This document shows positions 55,741-64,000 of a stretch of DNA of 64,000 nucleotides, piece after piece. The DNA is taken from positions 143,767,415 to 143,831,414 of the forward strand of contig JAYESD010000001.1 in the NCBI GenBank assembly GCA_036927565.1. Direction: 5' to 3'. Under the pieces are notes generated by a model. That model saw only the letters and a program-made list of their open reading frames with translations, did no database searches and was not told where the DNA came from. The DNA comes from Tuctoria greenei (lineage: Eukaryota > Streptophyta > Magnoliopsida > Poales > Poaceae). A program made the position numbers and the translations under genes. The stretch's first letter is position 1; every line of letters begins with the position of its first letter.

Positions 55741-55839
55741 CACCTTATAGATCAGTAGTTAAGAACAAAAAATTTCAAACTTTGACTCATAAACCTGCTG
55801 TTTTATCTCAGCTTTCGTGTGTTTTCCTGCTGCACGTCG

Positions 55840-57180
55840 TGTGACTCAGTACTGGATTCCTAAATGCCTTTTGACTAACCCCAGTATTGAGTCATCGACA
55901 TATTGTTCTTCTATGTAGGTTACACGCTTGAGGAAGGAGAACATTTGGATTGTAGATTCAGGTTGCTCACGCCACATGACCGGTAACAAAGAATGGTTAT
56001 CCTCCCTCTCTTTTATGTCACATGTACAGAATATTACTTTTGCCAATAATTCTTCAACTCCTATAATTGCTAAGGGTTCGGTTATGGTAAATGATCACTA
56101 CACTTTGAAAGACGTGGCACTTGTCAAAAAATCGAAATACAACTTGCTTTCAATTTCACAATTGCTAAATTTGGAAATTATTTTCAATAAAATTTGTTGC
56201 AAAGTTGTAGATTCAAATAGTGATCTTATTTTTAACATGTCTCGGTTTGGAGGAGTTTTTAAAGCTGATTTTGATATGTCTTCCTCTAAGCATAGGTGTC
56301 TAGTTGCTAATGATTCAAAGGACTTATATTTTTGGCATCGTAGACTTGGTCACATAGGCTTTGATCATCTAACGCGTGTTAGTGCTCTTGATCGCATACG
56401 TGGCTGCCTAAGCTTAAAGGGGACAAAGAAATTGTGTGCTCTTCTTGTAGACATGCTAAGATGGTTGCAGGTTCACATACTCCTCTCACAATGATCATGA
56501 CAACCGAACCGGGTCAACTTTTGCACCTTGACACCGTAGGACCTTCACGTTCAATCCTTCGGAGGTAAAAGGTATGTTCTTGTGATTTGATTATTCTAGA
56601 TACTATTGCGTTTACTTTATGGCATCTAAGAATGAAGCTTTTAGTCACTTTAGAACTTTATTTCTTAGATTATCAATTGATCACCCAAGATCTTTAAAGG
56701 CACTTAGAAGCGATAACGGAACCGAATTTAAGAATCAATCTTTTGATCACTTTTGTGCTGAAAATGGAATAGATCATCAATTTTCTTCACCATATGTACC
56801 GCAACAAAATGGTGTTGTAGAAAGAAAGAACAGAACCTTAGTTGAAATGGCTAGGACTATGCTTGATGAAAATCAAACTCCTAGGAAATTTTGGGCTGAT
56901 GCGATTGCAACCATTTGTTATGTCTCAAATCGTGTTTTCTTGTGAGCTAAGCTAGGTAAAACACCATATGAGCTCTGGTTTGGACATAGGTCTAGTGTTA
57001 CACACTTTTGGGTCTTTGCTTGCAAATGCTTTGTTAAGACATGGTAATCTTGATAAGTTTGAACCTAGATCTATTGACAGCATGTTTCTTAGTTATCCAT
57101 CTCATACTAGAGGCTACCGTGTGTTTTACTTGACACTAACAAAATTGTGGAGAGTTGTGAGGTGTCTTTTGACATAGCTA
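55840..57180 (+). pseudogene. pol: Protease and integrase of copia element, broken
   Basis: The protease has 'WIVDSGCSRHMTG' with the catalytic Asp at 55955-55957. The GAG-pre-integrase motif 'FWHRRLGHIGFDHL' is at 56335. The integrase core keeps 'LDTVGPSRS' (56530), 'RSDNGTEFKNQSF' (56706) and 'PQQNGVVERKNRTL' (56800), so all three acidic residues are present. Frameshifts near 56420 and 56560 and a stop at 56943-56945 break the frame. 'KTPYELWFGH' (56960) is the usual end of the core. Confidence 0.82.
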
Positions 57181-57239
57181 GCCCGGATACTAGCTCAAAC
57201 ATTGCAGGTTCGGATCCATATCCTCAGAGGGAAGGTATT

Positions 57240-57240
<1 letters not shown>

Positions 57241-57270
<30 letters not shown>

Positions 57271-57984
57271 AAGAAGAAGAAGAAGAAGAAGAAGAAGAAG
57301 AAGAAGAAGAAGAAGAAGAAGGAAGAAGAAGAAGAAGAAGAAGAAGAAGAAGAAGAAGAAGAAGAAGAAGAAGAAGAAGAAGAAGAAGAAGAAGAAGAAG
57401 AAGAAGAAGAAGAAGAAGAAGAAGAAGAAGAAGAAGAAGAAGAAGAAGAAGAAGAAGAAGAAGAAGAAGAAGAAGAAGAAGAAGAAGAAGAAGAAGAAGA
57501 AGAAGAAGAAGAAGAAGAAGAAGAAGAAGAAGAAGAAGAAGAAGAAGAAGAAGAAGAAGAAGAAGAAGAAGAAGAAGAAGAAGAAGAAGAAGAAGAAGAA
57601 GAAGAAGAAGAAGAAGAAGAAGAAGAAGAAGAAGAAGAAGAAGAGAAGAAGAAGAAGAAGAAGAAGAAGAAGAAGAAGAAGAAGAAGAAGAAGAAGAAGA
57701 AGAAGAAGAAGAAGAAGAAGAAGAAGAAGAAGAAGAAGAAGAAGAAGAAGAAGAAGAAGAAGAAGAAGAAGAGAAGAAGAAGAAGAAGAAGAAGAAGAAG
57801 AAGAAGAAGAAGAAGAAGAAGAAGAAGAAGAAGAAGAAGAAGAAGAAGAAGAAGAAGAAGAAGAAGAAGAAGAAGAAGAAGAAGAAGAAGAAGAGAAGAA
57901 GAAGAAGAAGAAGAAGAAGAAGAAGAAGAAGAAGAAGAAGAAGAAGAAGAAGAAGAAGAAGGAAGAAGAGAAGAAGAAGAAGAA
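57241..57984 (+). repeat. GAA/TTC microsatellite, 744 bp
   Basis: Almost pure (GAA)n with a handful of phase breaks where a base is gained or lost: GAAGGAAG near 57320 and 57961, and AAGAGAAG near 57643, 57771, 57893 and 57968. It lies in the acidic linker between integrase and RT of the copia polyprotein, so it probably grew from a Glu-codon run. The long 'ORFs' across it are repeat translation, not genes. Confidence 0.97.
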
Positions 57985-58571
57985 TCAGTGATATTGTCTA
58001 ATAGTTCTGAAGCTGGCATGTGTCCAGCTCTGAACTTTGAACAAGCTCCGACTACCATCTTTGCTGGTCCTGATCGTCCACAAACCACAAGCTCATCAAT
58101 TTGCGATGAACGTGATGAAGAAGTCTGTGAGATATATGTTCCCCTATGGATTTACAAGAATCATCCCACGCAATAGATAATTGGAAGCTTGCATGAGCGA
58201 GTTACAAGATCCAGCTATGATGAGTTCAGAATTTGAGATGAGTATGATGGGAGAACTCACATACTTTTTGGGGCTGCAAATCAAGCAAACTAAGGAGGGA
58301 ACCTTTGTGCATCAAATGAAGTATACAAGAGATCTTTTAAAGCGCTTCAACATAGACAAAAGCGAGCCTCTTTGGACACCAATGGAACAGCAACGACACT
58401 TGAACTTGATGAAGATGGTGAACCTGTGGATCAAAAAGAATACAGAAGCATGATAGCATCACTTTTGTACCTCACGGCATCAAGACCGACATATAATTTA
58501 GAGTATGTCTTTGTGCATGGTTTCAAGCTTCCCCACGTACTTCAAATCATCAAGCCAACAAAAGAATTCTC
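57985..58571 (+). pseudogene. pol: Reverse transcriptase remnant of copia element
   Basis: The linker ends 'IIGSLHERVTRSS' (58165-58210), which in intact elements comes before RT. The next residues are 'MMSSEFEMSMMGELTYFLG' (58215-58270), which come after the catalytic YVDD. The whole palm and fingers region is therefore missing. 'LGLQIKQTKEGTFVHQMKYT' and 'DLLKRFNIDK' complete the RT C-terminus. No YVDD motif exists in this element. Confidence 0.82.
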
Positions 58572-59108
58572 ATGTACTTACATGGAACTCAAGAATTTGG
58601 CATTTTGCTTCCTTCTTCCTCAACCGTTACTTTGAAAGTTTTTTCGGATGCTGATTTTGGGGGTTGTAGGATTGATAGGAAAAGTACTTTCGGTGCTTTT
58701 CATTTTCTTGGTAACTCACTTGTTGATTGGTCCTCTAGAAAACAAAGTTCGGTCGCGCAATCCACAGCTGAATCTGAATATGTAGCTACTGCTAGTGCTT
58801 GCTCACAAATTCTTTGCATTGTTCAAACACTTGAGGACTATGGGGTTGATCTAGATAGTGTTCCACTGTTTTGTGATAACACTAGTGCCATTTGCATTGC
58901 TAAAAACCCCGTGCAACATTCTAGAACTAAGCACATTGATATTAGGTATCACTTTCTCCATGATAATGTTGAAAAAGGAAATAATGTGCTTCACCATGTA
59001 GATACCGAACAACAATTGGCTGACATTTTTACAAAACCTTTGGATTTCACTCGTTTTTGTTACATTCATAGTGAAATAGGGGTTATGCATCCTCATGGCT
59101 TAAATTGA
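58572..59108 (+). pseudogene. pol: RNase H of copia element
   Basis: An open frame of 178 codons. The D-E-D residues are present in 'VFSDADFGGCRIDRKST', 'STAESEYVATASA' and 'LFCDNTSAICIAKNP'. 'SRTKHIDIRYHFLHDNVEKG' and 'LADIFTKPLD' mark the C-terminus. It is intact as a domain but cut off from a working RT. The natural stop is at 59106-59108. Confidence 0.85.
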
Positions 59109-60008
59109 GGGGGATCTTTCAAATTTGGGATCTGAATTTAAAAATAATATGAGCATAATATTTCATACATATGTGACTTTGTGATTCCTTTTACATGCTG
59201 AAAGTTCTTACTACATTACTCGTGTTATACATTTTGTAGTTTTTGCCATGACTAGTAATTGGAATAATTACTTACACTAAATCTGGTCATGATCGAACTT
59301 TCTTGCTGTTTTAACCAGTTGCATGCTCACAAGTGCTTTTAATCATAAAGAATTAATCAAGCAATCAACTATTCACATGTTGAGCTTTTATGATCAAATA
59401 AAAAATGAGAAAAGATCAAGAGAATATGCATGCATCACACTTCTTCTTTTGAGATGGCTTATCATTGCACTTAGATATGAACTTGGAAGAAGTTGTGTAT
59501 GACTAAAATCATGTCCTTAAGCTTCTGATTGTCAAATGACATAGGCTTGGCTTGGTTGGTTAGTATAAGGCAGATGCGCATATAATCTCTTGCAAATATC
59601 ATATGATCTAAATTTGTGCTTTGGAAAATAATAAAATGCAGCAACAAGTGTCATGCTTTCAGGTTTTGAAATAGCTAAGTTTGTGAGATCATGACTTGCT
59701 TAAATTGAAAATTACATTTGATCTCTAGCATGTCTTACACTACTTTATGTATCTCATTGTTGTGATAGTGTAAGTTACTTGATAGTATGACTTGGATTAG
59801 TTTTGTCTTATATGTATATGTCATAATGTCCTCATAACAAATTAAAATTTCTCTTTTGTACCTTGATGAATACATTGTCAAAGGGGGAGAAGTATGCAAG
59901 GGGGAATTTATTTCTATCTCATTTGATTTTCAAAATGGGGGAGAAATTGTTTTCAAAACTTTTCATGCCAATGTTCGGATTTTAAGTGGTGGTACCAATG
60001 CATTCATC
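59109..60008 (+). other. 3' non-coding region of copia element
   Basis: About 0.9 kb after the RNase H stop, AT-rich, without a supported frame. Purine-rich runs occur at 59108-59116 (GAGGGGGAT), 59880 (AAGGGGGAGAAG), 59899 (AAGGGGGAA) and 59935 (ATGGGGGAGAAA). Any env-like gene seen in SIRE relatives is absent. Confidence 0.6.
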
Positions 60009-60018
60009 AAGGGGGGAT
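60009..60018 (+). promoter_or_regulatory. Polypurine tract of copia element
   Basis: AAGGGGGGAT directly before the 3' LTR start TGCCAGAC. Confidence 0.7.
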
Positions 60019-61732
60019 TGCCAGACCTATGTGTGTTGAATACATTGGCTTTGACGATAAAGTTTTGAATACTACAAAAACACCTTTTTAACAAGGTCCG
60101 ACGATAGGTCCGGCTTGTTTTGGGTAGCTCCTGCAAGGTCCGATGATGCTAGGTCCGACTTCTTTGTCTAGGTGCGAGTAGTTTTGGTTAGCTTCGGTGC
60201 TAGGTCCGTCTAGCTTTGGTTAGCTCCGGTGCTAGGTCCGACTAGCTTTGGTTAGCTCCGGCGCTAGGTACGACTATATTTGGTAAGCTCCGGTGCTAGG
60301 TTCTGCTAGCTTTGGTAAGCTCTGGCTCAAGGTCCGGTTAGTGTTGGCAAGGTCTGGAGCTAGATTGCTATGGTTTTGCTTTTACTTTGAAATATTTCAA
60401 ACTTTCATCTATGTAAAGTTTGCTTAGTATTCCTTTACTAAGTTTTTGGTGTGTTTTGTGGTTATTGCTGTTATAAATTTTCTATGGTTTGCAACATGCT
60501 TATGTGAGGTGCTCACGTAAGGTGTTGTGGTTTCAGAACTAACGAGAGTAAAGTCAAGGACTTGTGCTCAGAAGTATTGGTTGTTTATTCATGTGCAGGT
60601 GTTGCTTGAGTTCAAGACATGGCTGGTGATGGTATCCATTGAACTAGTCATAGGGAGAAGATGAGGTTCAACAACCAAGTTCGGGAGGAATTGTGTTTGA
60701 GTTGATTGGGAGGTTGCGCAGCTTGTTTGGATCAAGAACATTGCATATGAAGGTACCGTGGACGTCTTTGGAAGATGTTTACACGTGTGCAAGGAGTGCA
60801 TGGACATGGCTACATGGTTCCAAGGCGTGATGAAGAGATGTGGACATAAAGAATTGGTCGGAAAGGTCTAACCGACTAGGTTATAGACTCAGGCTGCGGC
60901 TGAGTCGGGTTTGACTCAAATATGGAAAGATTTGAGTTGGTTATGATAGGATTTTGTGTGGGTCACGAATTCGAGTTGTTTTATGAATGTGGGATATGTT
61001 CCTAAGGTGTTTGGAAGTCTTAAGATTGCTTCTATCTGCGTATAGAAGAGTCTTGAATAGGTATGGAAAGTTTCGATTCATGAATTGAGTAGGATTAGAG
61101 TCCTAGTTTGAGTTGAGTTGTCCTTCGGGCTAGTTATATAAGCAAGGGAGGCCAGAACTGTGGTATACGACTTTGGGGCTGTTCCTTGTAAATTTTGATC
61201 AATAAAATTCATAGTTTGAAGGAATTTTTGTTCCTTGTTCGTCCGATTTGTTTTCTTCAAGTTTTTCTCGTCGAGTTTTGCACCGCACTACCTTTCTTCG
61301 GTGGTTTTATCATAACTCGAGTTTTACAGATCCGATTGACGTGATTTTTCTTGGGTTATCTTCACAACTTAATTTTGTATCATCTATAAAAAATTCACGG
61401 TCATTGGATTTGTGGTTTCTGATCTACACAAGTTTCTTTGCAGTATTCCAGAACTGTTTTCCTCGGGTAGGACAGATTGACCTTTGTTTGATCTTTCGAT
61501 CTTAACTTGAGTTTCTCTCAATGGATTTTCATGATTCTTGTTGTAACTTCTTCATGACTTGATTCTACACTAGTTTTGTCACAGTTGAACACGTTTAGAT
61601 TAGTCGCACACATGGTTTCTTTAACGGATCGGTTTTCTGTCGAGGGATGTTTCGTTGCTTCCGCTGAAAAATTTTAATCTACCATTCACCCCCCTCTGGT
61701 AGCTAGCTGTACATGTGCTCTTCGATCCTACA
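60019..61732 (+). repeat. 3' LTR of copia element
   Basis: 1,714 bp from TGCCAGACCTATG to GATCCTACA. It has about 80 bp more than the 5' LTR, mostly an extra stretch near 61025-61120. The tandem repeat is at 60166-60355 and the TATA at 61135. Confidence 0.88.
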
Positions 61733-63105
61733 AGAAGAACACAACATCGACGCTCAACCCTACAATGTTGAAGCCATGCTGCAACAAGGTTAGACCGACC
61801 TGATGACCTACCTCCGCCGTTACGGTTTCAACCCCTATCTCGGATCTTGACCAGGAACAAGCCTGTGGGAGGACCCCCACTTGTGGTAACTTGTATCAAA
61901 TCTAAAAAAACAATAAAAATAATTAGGGTAGGATTAATTAAAATAAAATATGCGCGCTGAGAATGTTTGATTCTTTCAAAGTTAAAATAATGAATAGTTG
62001 CTCTGTTTTATTCTCCTTTAGCACTTAAGTCACAATTTAATACTCTCTAACTATTGAGTTTATTGGCTTTAAATATTTCACCTTGAACTTAGAAATTGTT
62101 GGTATCAAAAGCATGATCCAATTCTAGGTTGTTGTGAGATATAATTTATAACATAAAGCTGCAAGTTTCGTAATCAAAGTGAAACTTGATGTCTATAGAA
62201 ATTCCCAAATTGATTTAAATGAAGTTCCTCATCTAATTTGAATTTTGTACCAAATCCATATGATATTTTCATTTGATGAACCCCATGCATACGCAATTCG
62301 TTTTCACATTGAGCCTAGTCAAACTAGTATAGACCTATGTGAGAATCTTTTCATACTTCCATGATCAAGATTAAACATGTGCACGAGCTATGCTTTTACA
62401 TTGCAGGTTAGCAAATTTTCTATCATTCTATTTTCCACTTACGAAAAGATACTACATATTTTCAATGCCAAAAACTCACTTAAATTTTATTTGAAAAAAG
62501 GAGCATAGCTACGAAAAAATAAAAGAAAAAGAATAAAGCATGAGAAAAAAAAGTAGCCATGTTTCGTCCGTACAATAAAGAGACTGCATAAAAAGGATTC
62601 ATCTTACACCACCACAAATATTCCACCACACTTGCACAAACTTGATCTAGAGGTATGATTTGTTTTCTCTTAAGGCAATATATGTGTTGCAAATATTCCA
62701 ACTCTTGTTCCCTACCAAGAGCCACAAAAAGTATTTAAATATAGGACAAGAAAGGCATTGCCTTGATGAGGAAAATTCCACTTTCACAAAGGAGTGATTG
62801 AGAGCATCATTTGAGGAACTTATGCCAAATTTTTAAAAATCACTTGAAATTCCCCGGGATTTAAGTGGAACTAAGATTTTGGGATAATGCACATTTTGTG
62901 AACTGTTCTATCTTTCAGCCACCCAAGGAGAGGAGAAGGCAAAAGCCCCATAAGGACGAAGGTAAAGGATGAGCACCATTGCCAATTTATTCAATACAAG
63001 GTAGAATGTTTAATTGTAAAATTGGTACTTTTGAAGCATAGGTCATAGTAGCAATTCTTGATCAACAACCTAAGTCTTTAACTTCACTTCGGACGAGCAA
63101 AAGGA
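61733..63105 (+). pseudogene. Remnant interior and 3' region of element Z
   Basis: Resumes the sequence cut at 51925. A short coding-like stretch (61738-61880, 'YNVEAMLQQG' then 'YLRRYGFNPYLG') ends in stops. The rest is AT-rich and non-coding. AGTAGCCATGTTTCGTCC (62552-62569) closely matches 18757-18774 of the Athila element, so Z belongs to a related family. Confidence 0.45.
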
Positions 63106-63121
63106 TAAGCTTGGGGGAGTT
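63106..63121 (+). promoter_or_regulatory. Polypurine tract of element Z
   Basis: AAGCTTGGGGGAGTTT-type tract directly before an LTR start, as at 19290-19304. Confidence 0.7.
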
Positions 63122-64000
63122 TGTTGACGATTGTTAAATACTAATTTCGATCATCAATATACCTCAATTATATGACAAAATAGACATTTCTTACACACAT
63201 TGCTTTTAGAAATAACCTAGTTCCACATATCAGTGCCCTGGAGCAACTGAGAGCCAAGTGGTCCCTCTCCCCATATTGACTAAACCACTGGTAAGCACAT
63301 CAAATTCGCTTCACTCACACGTGTCGACCTCTGGTGGCTTCCTTGATGCGGGATTCTATGAAAGCTCAGGAGATTAGCATGCAAAAACGCTTTAGTGAGT
63401 GTATAATTAGGGGGGAGGTGCCTCACTTCACCCACACACCACTTGAGCCTTCACTCCATTGTATGCACTAGTTTTCTTAGTCCTTAGTAAAGGTTAGGCT
63501 ATAGAGAGGAGCCTCTAGTCCCAAGTCCAAATTGCGAAAGGTATAGCTCATGTATCTTTCTTTTCTTTTGTGACTTTATGCATATTAATAATATTATTAT
63601 TAGTCTCTCTTTATTCGTATACTTCGGTAAAGCATTTCTTGTTTGATTGTGGAGTCCATGTATGTGATAGGTGTAGGTGCTATTATGATCTGAAAGTAAT
63701 ATCAATATTATATTATCATAGATACCATATACCTCCACTATAGTTGAATTAGGTAATAACATGGTTATGTTAATATGAATAAGTTAGTTCTTGGTGCCAA
63801 CATTGGTTCAACGATGTTTAGGTTAGTCATTGCCTTAGAAAGATATTTGTACCTAGGCTTCTAAGGTATTTACTTAACATGTAATCGAGGTTCTTAGATA
63901 GTTAAGTGGCGTTGGATGTCTCGTAGACCCACGGGTTGTAGGGGTAGGTGGCAGGTGGTGATAGTGTTGTCCGTCCTTTGTACTTCCGCACGTTCGGCTA
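63122..64000 (+). repeat. 3' LTR of element Z (runs off the window)
   Basis: Starts TGTTGACGATTG, like the Athila LTR at 10916. The part 63636-63959 is the uninterrupted paralogue of fragments 20870-21055, 21911-21952 and 37887-38020, and so displays the empty target sites of the 21056 solo LTR (ATTGC, 63829) and of element X (GTATT, 63866). The end lies beyond the window. Confidence 0.75.

Larger units (their letters stand above)
51926..61732 (+). mobile_element. Full-length Ty1/copia retrotransposon with deleted RT core
   Basis: 9,807 bp, LTRs of 1,631 and 1,714 bp, an initiator tRNA-Met PBS and a PPT. Flanks are AGAAC (51921-51925) and AGAAG (61733-61737), a TSD with one mismatch. The order gag-protease-integrase-RT-RNase H is that of copia. 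A long gag with two zinc-knuckle-like motifs and a coiled coil, long LTRs and a long 3' non-coding part suggest the SIRE/Maximus lineage. A 744-bp GAA repeat lies between integrase and RT, and most of RT is missing. Confidence 0.88.

Noticed and set aside
57195..58176. Two long open frames (about 300 codons on each strand) of Ser/Phe/Leu or Lys/Glu/Arg runs
   Set aside because: They are translations of the GAA/TTC microsatellite, changing residue at each phase break. No independent start, domain or codon signal supports a gene.

Overview
This window is plant nuclear DNA, most likely from a grass with a large repeat-rich genome. I cannot name the species. I found no host gene I can support. 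Almost every base belongs to LTR retrotransposons or their remnants, stacked inside one another. The evidence is paired LTRs, primer-binding sites (PBS), polypurine tracts (PPT), gag/protease/RT/RNase H/integrase motifs and target-site duplications (TSDs). Every coding region carries stops, frameshifts or deletions.

Layout. (1) 1-8495: copies of one non-autonomous LTR element that has a gag domain and a conserved tail but no protease, RT or integrase. Two inversion joints arrange them: one tail-to-tail near 2699 and one head-to-head near 7340. (2) 8498-10910: the LTR end, PBS and a heavily decayed interior of an Athila-like Ty3/gypsy element. (3) 10916-20510: a full-length Athila-type Ty3/gypsy element, + strand, TSD CTCAT, PBS matching tRNA-Asp. 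(4) 20516-38654: remains of an older Athila-like LTR and interior (called Z), split by a solo LTR (21056-21910) and by a 15.9-kb Tat-lineage element X (21953-37886, + strand, TSD GTATT). X itself contains a 2.84-kb solo LTR of another family (24689-27532, TSD TGGTA). (5) 38660-51684: a 13.0-kb sister of X, element Y, on the - strand (TSD GCGAC), tail-to-tail with X. (6) 51926-61732: a Ty1/copia element, + strand, with a 744-bp GAA repeat and a deleted RT core. (7) 61738-64000: more Z-type interior, a PPT and a 3' LTR cut by the window edge. This LTR is an empty-site paralogue showing where X and the 21056 solo LTR inserted.

How the parts work together. In X and Y the sense strand encodes gag, protease, RT, RNase H, a second RNase H and integrase, driven by LTR promoters with a CTATAAAAG box. 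A long accessory gene lies between integrase and the 3' LTR on the opposite strand. It has a domain resembling the 'putative gypsy-type transposon' family, an Ala/Pro/Glu repeat section and a coiled-coil section. A short intron with GT and AG ends is conserved in both copies, and splicing it keeps the frame open in X. An antisense intron survives retrotransposition because the LTR transcript carries it in reverse. This spliced antisense gene is the most interesting biology here. The second most interesting is a helically phased array of 12-bp palindromes upstream of a TATA box in the solo LTR inside X.
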